The notes: a model not told the origin generated them from the sequence alone. Numbered from the stretch's first letter, positions 26,401-34,013 are shown. The stretch: DNA of 37,241 bases from Methanobacteriota archaeon (GCA_011522915.1 WTIA01000016.1:1-37241), one strand, 5' to 3'. Translations and numbers: made by a program.

Positions 26401-28222
26401 TGCATTAGTTTACAACCGGCTTAGGGAATTGAGTAATTTGGAAAAAGACGGCCCAAAAAGCAGTACTTCAGGAACCGGAGGAGCGGTTCAGATAATGACA
26501 ATTCACGGTTCCAAAGGTCTAGAGGCGCCGGTAGTAGTAGCATACGATATATTCTCAACCGGAACTAAAGACTCATCATTTTCATCATCAGATAATGTAT
26601 TGGTTACCCCAGATATTATTGCTGGAAGAATCCATCCATGGCGCGGAATAAGTAAACCACAAAGTGGCCTTTGGACAATCGCTCATCTATTCGATGACGG
26701 ACAGCAAAGGGCAGAGCGCCGGAGGCAATTCTATGTGGCGTTAACAAGGGCAAAAGATCGCTTAATCATAGCAGGAACCCCAAGCGATGGAGCCTATGTC
26801 GACGAGGACGGGCGTATAACTTTCAAGCGTGGTAAAGGAAGACAAAACATGGGTTACATGTTCCTCGATGGATTAGCATATGCAAGTATTCAGGCAGGCC
26901 ACGAGGGCTGTAGTTGGTCACAGGGTGGGCTTGAACAAGAAGGAAACACCTACACATTGGACCCGGGCATACTCGTAGGGAATTCTTGCTTAGGTCAAAA
27001 TTGTGTAAATGGAATATCTATTTTCCATCACTCTAATTGCTTCGAAGACAATCAAGATGTAGCACTGGTAGAAACTTGGCGTCAGAGGCTAGAATTATCA
27101 AGAAATCCTGCTGAGCAAAAAGAAGACAAAAATTTACGAAAGATTTCGTTTAAACTACCCATGACATCACATGGCCTAGACAGTGCTTGGTCGTGTAAAA
27201 GGCGTCATTGGTTGTCAACAAAGATGAATTGGAATTCAGAAAGATTTGACTTTATTGCTGATGATTTTGAACAAAGCAAATGGCCAAGTTCAGCCGAATT
27301 TGGTTCTTTATTCCACAGATTGCTGGAAATCGGATTGGCAAATCCCGGTTCAGATAATTCAGATTTAGATGCGAAGTGGACAGAATCGCAAAACGATAAT
27401 CTCACAGAATCCAAAACAATAGATGAGGTTATGGCACAATCAACAATTTCAGAACCAGATGTGATAGAAAAGACCAGGCTGCGGTTGCTACACTTAGGAA
27501 AATTGGCAAGACAAGGACCACTTGGAAGATTAGTTCTTGGAGAAACTTTTGATGGGTTTAGCGTTGAAGGATTGAGGACAGAATTGCCATTTTACCTTTC
27601 ACTTAATCATGAACCAAATGAATTGTACAGAAATAATTGGACTCCTAGGGGTGACCAAATTTTATCATACATTGAATCGATTACAGCCACATTTAACGGC
27701 AGAGCGGATTTAGTTTTAGCACTCAAAGACAAGGACGGCCAGGGCTGGCTTCAAGTCGTTGATGCCAAGACTAAGCACTGCCTGTATGGATTCAATCCAC
27801 TCAACCCACTAGAAGGAAATGAATTGCAAATTGTAACCGATATGGAATCTCCTTATCCAATAACTCCTGCTGAAGAGGAGATAATTCGGGAGCATAGATT
27901 GCAATTGACCCTGTATAGCCTTGCACTTGAAATCGCAGAGAATGCTAAACCTGCGAATAAGCAAAGGAAAATTCTACCTCCTGCTATTCAGATTTCTGCT
28001 TCAGGTAGAATGGTTAGGATGCATCAAGAAGAGTTCAAGCAAGCAAAACTGGACCTGATTTCACTCATTGAATGGGCGGGGGAGACCGCTGCTGCAGGAG
28101 ATGGAATTAAGGCACCATCACGATTACCAATTGAGCAAAAATCGACCTGTGAAAAGTGCCCATTCTATGCTGGAACAATCAAACTGTGTGGACCTATTGG
28201 TGAGAAGCTCGGCCCATCATAA
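23426..28222 (+). CDS. AddA/RecB-like UvrD-family helicase-nuclease
   Basis: The 1598-aa product carries all superfamily 1 motifs: Walker A AGAGTGKT (about 23-30), Ia AITFTRKAAAELKGR (about 88), II IIDEYQDTN (about 563), III VGDMKQSIYRFRQ (about 606), IV STNYRT (about 708), V TIHGSKGLEAP (about 1025) and VI YVALTRAKDRL (about 1102). The C-terminal nuclease has GRADLV (about 1425), VDAKTK (about 1444) and a Q...Y helix (LQLTLYSLALE). It also has cysteines AWSCKRRHW and CEKCPFYAGTIKLC, an AddB-like Fe-S set not expected in AddA. It is translationally coupled to the AddB-like gene and probably forms a heterodimer that resects DNA ends. It is longer than bacterial AddA (about 1230 aa). Confidence 0.85.
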   Translation: MVEFRVSQILGLDINRHIAIDAGAGTGKTTVMASRYLQHLLSGDQRATRILPSAPRIPLQGMGAIRVPSRERTSLEEWPGLLPTETVAITFTRKAAAELKGRIRRLIASLKAQPDKAGGTHDPRLRNQGDVAMLLSLIDDAPISTIDSFLSSIVSPWMGLVSENPTSEQLDEDAAVFLRDEAIRTAWRLQRGIDGKEAGMSGDIESFLESRDRLSVLLGGQDSSARVVKGMLKRSLFVEEASRRLRLDDTGNLQAESLNQLFLSPICEFIDNWYLDFRAHVCNWVDSWLESGAAFIIGADEPIGMTRYRYVQYLCTLDVNEQIQKLQWIWLVSHAIATASNLDKIDCKALYRARPPKGKGWPSGIMTKGNCPLANSVKDMISTNAQVHADAIRDMLHTPRGLLIRVLGQSSHLLNPLISDPQEVPGQTAYPPRLDVALPQLPPAPEMRLTTELELQVIRDLFVVNVGVGEILSRLKSQEGVSDHDDMHRLAEDLLLTRCPSVCRNWYPQSVVEALDSLGDRPWQDDHLFRAISASQGNEDVHKDLMRRITILRDLRRQYRAFIIDEYQDTNPQHFRLLARLWGRRRLDEGEPAPPASEWDPTICIVGDMKQSIYRFRQAEVTVMRRAVAAIREMNREESAMENRTDSLRRPDFGKDPRVTKPMTFMSTTDLVEEEKRREWVPFLEDDDGRKLDLDSVVKRREGHIEMSTNYRTIPELMNTMNVMFQDTFSQRHHLLPGPWHAEPQDLNPGRKSETIAKLEWVLPTRTGSGLRPMDMNVAVDPFQFDGSDDRELTANLLAKRISSLIDGKLAQVYSAEKGSWIDVSESKFYRPKDIMILVASHARVPLLVKALEEHGVPAIAGKQGLLMFRPAIKTLMSLLWLLTSPHNKTAALAVARSALVGMNDSEVISHFGNSQGNQLENLAKAAPTEGVKSLLQRMNYLVENGKVREAIDVAIDYSDLLYAYPREGDRQDIENWISLYDKIADTVGGDAALVYNRLRELSNLEKDGPKSSTSGTGGAVQIMTIHGSKGLEAPVVVAYDIFSTGTKDSSFSSSDNVLVTPDIIAGRIHPWRGISKPQSGLWTIAHLFDDGQQRAERRRQFYVALTRAKDRLIIAGTPSDGAYVDEDGRITFKRGKGRQNMGYMFLDGLAYASIQAGHEGCSWSQGGLEQEGNTYTLDPGILVGNSCLGQNCVNGISIFHHSNCFEDNQDVALVETWRQRLELSRNPAEQKEDKNLRKISFKLPMTSHGLDSAWSCKRRHWLSTKMNWNSERFDFIADDFEQSKWPSSAEFGSLFHRLLEIGLANPGSDNSDLDAKWTESQNDNLTESKTIDEVMAQSTISEPDVIEKTRLRLLHLGKLARQGPLGRLVLGETFDGFSVEGLRTELPFYLSLNHEPNELYRNNWTPRGDQILSYIESITATFNGRADLVLALKDKDGQGWLQVVDAKTKHCLYGFNPLNPLEGNELQIVTDMESPYPITPAEEEIIREHRLQLTLYSLALEIAENAKPANKQRKILPPAIQISASGRMVRMHQEEFKQAKLDLISLIEWAGETAAAGDGIKAPSRLPIEQKSTCEKCPFYAGTIKLCGPIGEKLGPS

Positions 28223-28814
28223 CCAAGGTTCCAGGAAAGTTTTCTTTCCCTGCAACTTGGTGAATTTCGACGTCTGTAAAACCAGCATTAATCATTGCAT
28301 TACTCCATTCTTCGATTGATAGAGTAGTCATGTGAACGCCCACGTGTTCGGGCCAAGTCAATGATTCTTCATGCTCTAGGTAGTGGTCGACACCTGCGAC
28401 TAGAACTCCTTCATTTTCTAGCCACTCATCGTGAATAATCGAAATCATGCTTGCTGGGTCATCAAGATAGTACAGGAATTCCATTGTGTGTACCAGATCA
28501 AATCTTCTCTTAGGGCTCCAGTCTGGAAGTAAGCCCTGAGAGTATTTGTGATTCGAATCCTTGGTTCTCGCTTTGGTTATCATTTCGTTTGAGCCATCTA
28601 CGCCTTCGCTATGGCTTGCTCCTAATTCGGTTAACATCCTTGTCACCCAGCCGTTACCACATCCCAAATCAATAGCAGAAAAGTTGGTTTTTACCTTTGG
28701 TAGTGCTAACTCAAGCATAGCTTTTACAGAGGCAGCATGTCCTCTTTCCATACCCTCGTCTTTGCCGATTAGAGCCCACTGTGAGAAAACGTCAACAGCA
28801 GATTTTTTCTCCAT
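28194..28814 (-). CDS. Class I SAM-dependent methyltransferase
   Basis: The 206-aa product (start at ATG 28814) has a class I methyltransferase fold: SAM motif I AIDLGCGNGWVTRML (47-61), an acidic motif II near GVDGSNEMITKA, then FDLVHTMEFLYYLDD as motif IV. The N-terminal pattern FSQWALIGKDEGMERGH is shared with small stand-alone methyltransferases of unknown substrate. The track start at 29015 would overlap the divergent proline iminopeptidase gene by 121 nt; ATG 28892 would leave only 2 nt between the genes. The start at 28814 leaves about 80 nt for promoters. No good ribosome-binding site decides it. The 3' end overlaps the AddA-like gene by 29 nt. Confidence 0.75.
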   Translation of the reverse strand: MEKKSAVDVFSQWALIGKDEGMERGHAASVKAMLELALPKVKTNFSAIDLGCGNGWVTRMLTELGASHSEGVDGSNEMITKARTKDSNHKYSQGLLPDWSPKRRFDLVHTMEFLYYLDDPASMISIIHDEWLENEGVLVAGVDHYLEHEESLTWPEHVGVHMTTLSIEEWSNAMINAGFTDVEIHQVAGKENFPGTLVMMGRASHQ

Positions 28815-28894
28815 GTTTTGTCGCAATGCAAGGCCCTCAATAAACCGTGTGTACCCAGCGAAAGTAACATGTTCTTGGTACGAATGGACCATAC

Positions 28895-29857
28895 ATGCAA
28901 ATTGTATCACAGACAATTGATGAGGTGCTATATCCCGCCATAGAGGCCCATACAACTGGGTTTTTGCAAGTTTCAGACTTGCATACGATAGCCTGGGAGC
29001 GGAGTGGTAATCCAAACGGACTCCCTGTGATTGTTATTCATGGTGGCCCTGGTGGAGGCAGCCAGCCATCATACCGCAGATATTTCGACCCAGAAAAATT
29101 CGATATCATCCAGTTTGACCAGAGAGGATGTGGACAATCCACTCCTTATGCCGAATTAGAAGATAACAATACTCACGCATCGGTTTCAGATTTAGAAATG
29201 CTAAGAGAACATCTGGATATTGAACAGTGGCACGTATTTGGCGGGTCATGGGGTTCAACACTTTCACTAATCTATGCCCAAAACCATCCTTCGCGAGCAC
29301 TCAGTTTAACCCTAAGAGGGATTTTCATGTGCAGGAAAAGTGAACTTCATTGGTTCTACCAAGATGGTGCAAGTCACGTGTTCCCAGACGCCTTCGAACC
29401 ATATCGTGACCATATCCCACTTTCGGAACAAGGAGATTTAATCAAAGCATATTATTCTAGATTAATCAGTGAAAATGTGGAGGTTAGAAGGGCCGCTGCT
29501 AGGGAATGGACGCGTTGGGAAATGGCAACAAGCAGACTATTTCCAGACCCAGAATATCTCGATAAAGCCGAGGATCTGGATTTCGCTGTCGCCTTTGCAA
29601 GGATTGAATGTCATTATTTCATAAATGCGATATTTGTAGAAGAGGCATACATTTTGAACCATGTATCAACGATTCAAAATATTCCAACAACCATAGTCCA
29701 AGGTCGTTATGATATGGTCTGTCCTGCTCGCAGTGCTTGGGAATTACACAAGGCGTTACCAAATAGCAAATTGGTCATGGTAGCAGATGCAGGTCATTCG
29801 ATGGGTGAGGTTAGTATTGCCAGAGAATTAGTGAAAGCGACCGACGCTATTCAATAA
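28895..29857 (+). CDS. pip: Proline iminopeptidase (alpha/beta hydrolase, S33)
   Basis: The enzyme removes N-terminal proline from peptides. The 320-aa product matches the bacterial-type S33 family from end to end: LYPAIEAHTTGFLQVSDLHT (12-31), AWERSGNPNGLPVIVIHGGP with the oxyanion motif HGGPGGG (49-55), DQRGCGQS (75-82), nucleophile GGSWGS (116-121, Ser118), WEMATSRL, then GRYDMVCP (Asp, about 276) and DAGHSMGE (His, about 304). Length is typical. ATG 28895 gives the usual short N-terminus. It is divergent from the methyltransferase. In Thermoplasma a related enzyme (factor F1) works downstream of tricorn; a similar peptide-recycling role is likely here. Confidence 0.93.
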   Translation: MQIVSQTIDEVLYPAIEAHTTGFLQVSDLHTIAWERSGNPNGLPVIVIHGGPGGGSQPSYRRYFDPEKFDIIQFDQRGCGQSTPYAELEDNNTHASVSDLEMLREHLDIEQWHVFGGSWGSTLSLIYAQNHPSRALSLTLRGIFMCRKSELHWFYQDGASHVFPDAFEPYRDHIPLSEQGDLIKAYYSRLISENVEVRRAAAREWTRWEMATSRLFPDPEYLDKAEDLDFAVAFARIECHYFINAIFVEEAYILNHVSTIQNIPTTIVQGRYDMVCPARSAWELHKALPNSKLVMVADAGHSMGEVSIARELVKATDAIQ

Positions 29858-29868
29858 CCTTCAGAACG

Positions 29869-29876
29869 TTATATGC
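29869..29876 (+). promoter_or_regulatory. TATA-like element before the coiled-coil gene
   Basis: TTATATGC lies in the 94-nt gap after pip, 83 nt before ATG 29952, and is identical to the octamer before mcm. It probably drives the 29952-32812 group, implying a leader of about 50 nt. Based on position and sequence only. Confidence 0.35.
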
Positions 29877-29951
29877 TGCTACGATGAAGCGTCGGCTTGA
29901 TATGTAGGACCAATGTGGGTATAGAATAAGGCGTAGCCTTAGGTGAGAGAA

Positions 29952-30908
29952 ATGTCCGATGTTGGAACCATCACTCCAGAAACCCAAATCAAAGAACTCA
30001 CAGAGAAACTTGAGGAAGAAACCGAGCGTTTACTCAAGTTGTATGCGGCTTATGAGCAGCAAGAAGCCGAATTGAGAGATACAAAGGCTGAAGTCGAAGT
30101 TCTCGAGAAAGAAATCGTAGAGCGTGAAATAGAAAAAGAGAGCCTTGAGGCACTTTTGACAGAAAAAGATGCAAGAATTAGGGACCTCGAAATGAAAGCT
30201 AGTAAATCCAGTAAGCAGGTTGAACATCTTGAACCTGAATTACAGAAGATGGAAGAAAAATTCACTCGTGAAAAGGACCGCCTAGGAAAAGTATTCTCAA
30301 TTGCAGAGGAGTTGGACAACGATTTGCGATTAGCCGTTGTTGAATTAAACACCAGAGACGAGTGGTACATGGCTCACATGTCGCTATTCGAAGACTTGAA
30401 CAAGGCAATTAAGCGCAGATATGAGATGATTGAAGCAGCTGCAGAAGCAGAAAGGCAATCACAGCACATGGGAAGAGCAATCACCGAAAGAATGGAGGAA
30501 ATGGTCGAAGCACGTGCTGCCGAAATGACTCTAGAAGAAGCATCTGAAATAGAGTCTGTCGAAACAGAAAACACTCCTGAAACAACCGAAGAATCTCCCG
30601 CTACAGAAGAGTCTGAAGATGACGAATGGAATTGGTCTGAGCAGGTCCTAACAGGTGTAATGCAGAAAAACGGAATAACAGACCGTGATGCATTTATTGA
30701 ATTTGCAAAGTCATACGATATGGATGGCAACAAGTACCTCAAAGGCTCAGAACTTGGCGCAGCAGCAGCAGATTTTGTCGCTAAGGACGCCCCGGCTGAA
30801 GAAGCACCAGCTGGTGAAACACCAGCTGAAGAAGAGCAAGAAGAATCATCATCAGATGATGACAAAGAGCCAGAAGTAGTCTGGAGAAACTCCGGCGACT
30901 CTCAGTAG
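29952..30908 (+). CDS. Coiled-coil protein with C-terminal EF-hand
   Basis: Not assigned to a named family. The 318-aa product starts with a long coiled coil (about 10-120, with heptad-rich stretches such as EELEKEIVEREIEKESLEALL-type sequence). A second helical region follows (about 120-195). After an acidic Glu/Thr/Pro linker (about 195-225) comes a compact domain with one canonical EF-hand loop, DMDGNKYLKGSE (256-267), and then an acidic Ala/Pro/Glu tail. It is cytoplasmic, with no signal or TM segment. ATG 29952 has AGGTGA 5 nt upstream. The PSD-like gene follows after 9 nt. A calcium-responsive scaffold is a reasonable guess but only an inference. Confidence 0.75.
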   Translation: MSDVGTITPETQIKELTEKLEEETERLLKLYAAYEQQEAELRDTKAEVEVLEKEIVEREIEKESLEALLTEKDARIRDLEMKASKSSKQVEHLEPELQKMEEKFTREKDRLGKVFSIAEELDNDLRLAVVELNTRDEWYMAHMSLFEDLNKAIKRRYEMIEAAAEAERQSQHMGRAITERMEEMVEARAAEMTLEEASEIESVETENTPETTEESPATEESEDDEWNWSEQVLTGVMQKNGITDRDAFIEFAKSYDMDGNKYLKGSELGAAAADFVAKDAPAEEAPAGETPAEEEQEESSSDDDKEPEVVWRNSGDSQ

Positions 30909-30912
30909 GTGA
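30907..30912 (+). promoter_or_regulatory. Ribosome-binding site supporting a TTG start
   Basis: AGGTGA lies 5 nt before TTG 30918, exactly the spacing seen before ATG 29952 and ATG 13016. The next in-frame ATG (30924) would be 11 nt away. The TTG is therefore the likelier start of the PSD-like gene. Confidence 0.45.
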
Positions 30913-30917
30913 GTTAA

Positions 30918-31757
30918 TTGGCTATGTTAGCCAGAGGCGGCCTTCTGCCTGTAATCACTCCTGCATTGATGGGAATAGGGTTCATTTCTGTAGGCTGGTT
31001 TGTAGATCCTCTCTATGGTTTAGCACCTGGCCTTGGTGTGCTGATGTTGATGCTTTCAGCATTTTTCGCTAATTTCTGGAGAGACCCTGACCGCCCAATT
31101 CCAAGAGATGAGGGCATCATCGTATCCCCTGCAGATGGTCATGTAATGTTTGCAAAGAGAGAGAGAGCGACGGGTCGCAGGCCATCCAATGATGAAATGC
31201 AAGATGCTGAAGAAGACGAACATACTGGAACTTGGCATCCTGAACCCTGTAATAATCCGCTTTCATTTTCAACTGAACAGAGATTTGAAGCGGTTCCAGA
31301 AGGTGAAGAATCAGATACAGATGTTTGGAGAATTGCAGTCTTCATGTCCCCGCTTGATGTACACGTAAATCGCTCACCAATCGCTGGAAAGATAATCAGA
31401 ATGGAACATAGAACCGGCAAAGGGCGAAGAAGAGGTCCTTTCCTGCCCGCTTTCCGTAAAGAAAGCGAGTTTAACGAGAGGGTTAGAACCCTGTTCGAGA
31501 GAGAAGATGGATTAATTGTGGAAGTTATGCAAATTTCTGGGGCCCTCGCTCGAACTATTATTCCCTGGACAGGTGAGGGAGATGAATTGAGGCGAGGCGA
31601 ACGGTTTGGAATGATTCGCCTTGGTAGCAGAGTTGATGTCAGAGTACCTGCATCCAAATTCCAACCCTGCGTAATCAGTGCAGAGGATGGCGATAAAAAT
31701 CATCCAAAAGGCGAGTTTGTAAAAGCAGGCTCAACCATTCTTTACAGAGGGATTTGA
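30918..31757 (+). CDS. Archaeal-type phosphatidylserine/archaetidylserine decarboxylase proenzyme
   Basis: The enzyme decarboxylates a serine phospholipid to the ethanolamine form at the membrane. Two hydrophobic helices lie near 10-28 and 34-52, followed by FFANFWRDPDRPIPRD (the usual FFRDP region), SPADGHV (70-76), the MSPLDVHVNRSPIAGKI motif (143-159) and RLGSRVDVRVP (234-244). The Gly-Ser in that last motif is the self-cleavage site that makes the pyruvoyl group. The product is 279 aa, longer than the usual short form, because of an acidic insertion of about 55 residues (80-135). Downstream it overlaps an alpha/beta hydrolase gene as TGATG. Confidence 0.85.
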   Translation: MAMLARGGLLPVITPALMGIGFISVGWFVDPLYGLAPGLGVLMLMLSAFFANFWRDPDRPIPRDEGIIVSPADGHVMFAKRERATGRRPSNDEMQDAEEDEHTGTWHPEPCNNPLSFSTEQRFEAVPEGEESDTDVWRIAVFMSPLDVHVNRSPIAGKIIRMEHRTGKGRRRGPFLPAFRKESEFNERVRTLFEREDGLIVEVMQISGALARTIIPWTGEGDELRRGERFGMIRLGSRVDVRVPASKFQPCVISAEDGDKNHPKGEFVKAGSTILYRGI

Positions 31758-32812
31758 TGGGGATTAAGCGAGAGATTTTTCCATTTTTATTGATGCTATT
31801 TGTTTTGCTTCCAACAGGATATTACTTTGCAGGCTCTATTGTATACAATGGAGTGGCATTTACCAATACCGATTGTTGGGGAAATTTTGACCAAAATACT
31901 CCACAGCAATTCGCCCCACTAAGAAATGAAATTCCCTTGAATGAGTCTGAAAATAGCGAAAATATTTCATCAAATATTATGACAGGATTATCGCAGTATT
32001 GGTGGGATGGTTATGAAAACGCAACTATCGATGTCAAGGGCGATGATATATTCCTGTCAGCCTGGTATCTCGAGCAGAATTCATCGATGCCTTGGGTAAT
32101 TTTTGTTCATGGGATAAGAGGTTGCAAAGCAGATGGGTCGATACTGATCCCTTCTGGAATGTTAGCCAATGCCGGATTCAACGTGATCGTGTTTGATTTG
32201 AGGGATCATGGCGAATCATCTATCGATGACGACCGTGTTTCTGGTGGTCAAGACGAATGGGTTGACGTCGTCGCTGTTTTTGATTGGCTTGTAGATGAAA
32301 AAGATGCAGATCCAAATAAAATTGGAATTTATGGAAATTCAATGGGAGCCGGTACCGCTGCAATCGCATTCAACTTGGACGATAGAATGCAATCCGTATG
32401 GTTGGAATCTGGATATTCAGATATGGGAGACATTGTTGTCGAGGAATTAGAATTCCAAGGCTATCCCACCTTTTTGGGAGGTGCTGGAATATTTGCTGGT
32501 AAGATTATCGCTCAACAGAATTTAGTCGAGCATTATCCGCTTGATGCGGCCACAGAAATTGGTGATAGACACATGTTTGTTGTTCACGGTAACCAAGACA
32601 AAAGGGTCAGGGTTCACCACGGTGAAAAGATGTGCAATGAAGCACTAGAAAATGGAAATGAAAGCAAAATCGAGTGTTGGTTCCAAGATTCTGTAATCCG
32701 ATATGACGTTGGCAGGGGGATGGAAAGTGACGAACATCAAACCCTTATGCTAACAGACACTGATGAATATGAATCAAGAATAGTTGATTTTTTCCAGCGT
32801 TCACTATTGTAA
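31757..32812 (+). CDS. Membrane-anchored alpha/beta hydrolase
   Basis: The 351-aa product has an N-terminal hydrophobic anchor or signal (about 8-28), then a sequon-rich segment (about 60-112), and an alpha/beta hydrolase domain: VIFVHGIRG (115-123), VFDLRDHGES (145-154), nucleophile elbow GNSMGAG (193-199, Ser195), FVVHGNQDKRV with the likely Asp, and DEHQTLM with the likely His. This resembles the BAAT/dienelactone-type hydrolases often annotated YqkD/FrsA-like. The catalytic domain would face outward. The ATG shares its first base with the PSD stop, so the two genes are probably coupled and may both act on lipids; that is inference. The track TTG at 31754 is set aside. Confidence 0.8.
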   Translation: MGIKREIFPFLLMLFVLLPTGYYFAGSIVYNGVAFTNTDCWGNFDQNTPQQFAPLRNEIPLNESENSENISSNIMTGLSQYWWDGYENATIDVKGDDIFLSAWYLEQNSSMPWVIFVHGIRGCKADGSILIPSGMLANAGFNVIVFDLRDHGESSIDDDRVSGGQDEWVDVVAVFDWLVDEKDADPNKIGIYGNSMGAGTAAIAFNLDDRMQSVWLESGYSDMGDIVVEELEFQGYPTFLGGAGIFAGKIIAQQNLVEHYPLDAATEIGDRHMFVVHGNQDKRVRVHHGEKMCNEALENGNESKIECWFQDSVIRYDVGRGMESDEHQTLMLTDTDEYESRIVDFFQRSLL

Positions 32813-32846
32813 GCAAATTCAAACAATGGAAGCATGAGGGATGTTC

Positions 32847-34013
32847 ATGGCGAATGGTAAGCTGACTATGGTCGGAGATTCCGACAAACGTCCGGCTCGT
32901 ATCCATGACCTTGTCAAGGCGCCTGCAAATACACCTTGGGCACAGGAAAGAAAACATTCCTGGGATGCAAGAGATCCTGCAACGGTATACTACACTCCAG
33001 AAACATTAGCAGATGGGACACCGACCACTGCACTAACCGTCATACTCAGAACAAAAGGATGCCATTGGTGGTGGTCCAGCGGTTGTACTTTCTGTGGGTA
33101 CTTTAACGATACAAGAGATGATGTAACCAGCGAAGACCTACATTCCCAGTGGGAGAAATCTCTAGCTAAGTTCGATGATTTTGAATCGATGGGAATGGTA
33201 AAAGTATACACTTCAGGAAGCCTTCTTGAGGATAGAGAAATTCCTCTAGATTTCCAAGAAAGAGTCCTGAAGGATTGTCATGAATTGGGCAAAGAACTTG
33301 TTGTAGAGAGTAGAACAGAACAATTGACTCAAGAAAAATTAGAATGGGCTACGAAAATAAATCCAAGATTTTCAGTTGCAATCGGTCTCGAGGCTTACGA
33401 TGATGAGGTATTACGCTTCCACGTAAACAAGGGATTTAGCACCAAAAGTTGGGATAAGGCTGTAGAAAACCTAGCAAAATTTGGCCTTAGGATCAAAACA
33501 TATCTGATGTTCAAGCCACCGTTTATGAGCGAAGGCGATGCCTTAATTCACGGTGCAAAATGGATAAGAGATGTCTCTGAGCGAAGCGATGAAATAAGTG
33601 TCAATCCAATGAATATTCAGAAAGGAACAGTCATCGACAGATTGTTTCGAGCAAATGAATACCGGCCTCCTTGGCTGTGGTCACTAATTCAACTCATCAA
33701 AGATGTCCACTATGACATTCACCCAACAAACTCTGGCAATGGTTCTAAAGATCAGGTCTGTCGATTAATCATCCATCCAACGGCAGGTGGTAAAGTTCGC
33801 GGAGCACACAACTGTGGAACGTGTGATGAAGAGGTCGTTGCAGCAATAGAAAGATATTCTGTCAGCGGTGATATCCATGATTTGGATGGTCTTTCTTGTG
33901 ATTGTCAGAAAGTCTGGGAAACAGAGATAGAATTAGACCAAAAACTCCCTATCCCATTGGGAACTGGTAAAAATCGAAGAGGAGACGCACTTTTGCATCT
34001 TCGCTCGCCATGA
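32847..34013 (+). CDS. Radical SAM protein of the archaeosine synthase (RaSEA) family
   Basis: RaSEA works with ArcS to convert the lysine adduct of preQ0 at tRNA position 15 into archaeosine. The 388-aa product shows the family signature TVILRTKGCHWWWSSGC followed by TFCGYFNDTR; its three cluster cysteines (C72, C80, C83) are spaced C-x7-C-x2-C, as in this Elp3-related group rather than the common C-x3-C-x2-C. KVYTSGSLLEDREI and VESRTEQLTQEKL are further conserved TIM-barrel pieces. The C-terminus has more cysteines (HNCGTCDEEV, SCDCQKVW). ATG 32847 has a GAGGG site upstream; the ATG at 32841 is too close. ArcS and ArcTGT are not in the window. Confidence 0.85.
   Translation: MANGKLTMVGDSDKRPARIHDLVKAPANTPWAQERKHSWDARDPATVYYTPETLADGTPTTALTVILRTKGCHWWWSSGCTFCGYFNDTRDDVTSEDLHSQWEKSLAKFDDFESMGMVKVYTSGSLLEDREIPLDFQERVLKDCHELGKELVVESRTEQLTQEKLEWATKINPRFSVAIGLEAYDDEVLRFHVNKGFSTKSWDKAVENLAKFGLRIKTYLMFKPPFMSEGDALIHGAKWIRDVSERSDEISVNPMNIQKGTVIDRLFRANEYRPPWLWSLIQLIKDVHYDIHPTNSGNGSKDQVCRLIIHPTAGGKVRGAHNCGTCDEEVVAAIERYSVSGDIHDLDGLSCDCQKVWETEIELDQKLPIPLGTGKNRRGDALLHLRSP

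Noticed and set aside
30374-30865. 163-aa minus-strand ORF opposite the coiled-coil protein
   Set aside because: Low-complexity Ser/Ala sequence produced by reading Glu/Ala-rich codons backwards.
31139-31657. 172-aa minus-strand ORF inside the PSD-like gene
   Set aside because: Serine-rich antisense shadow; the plus-strand frame holds all PSD motifs and the cleavage site.
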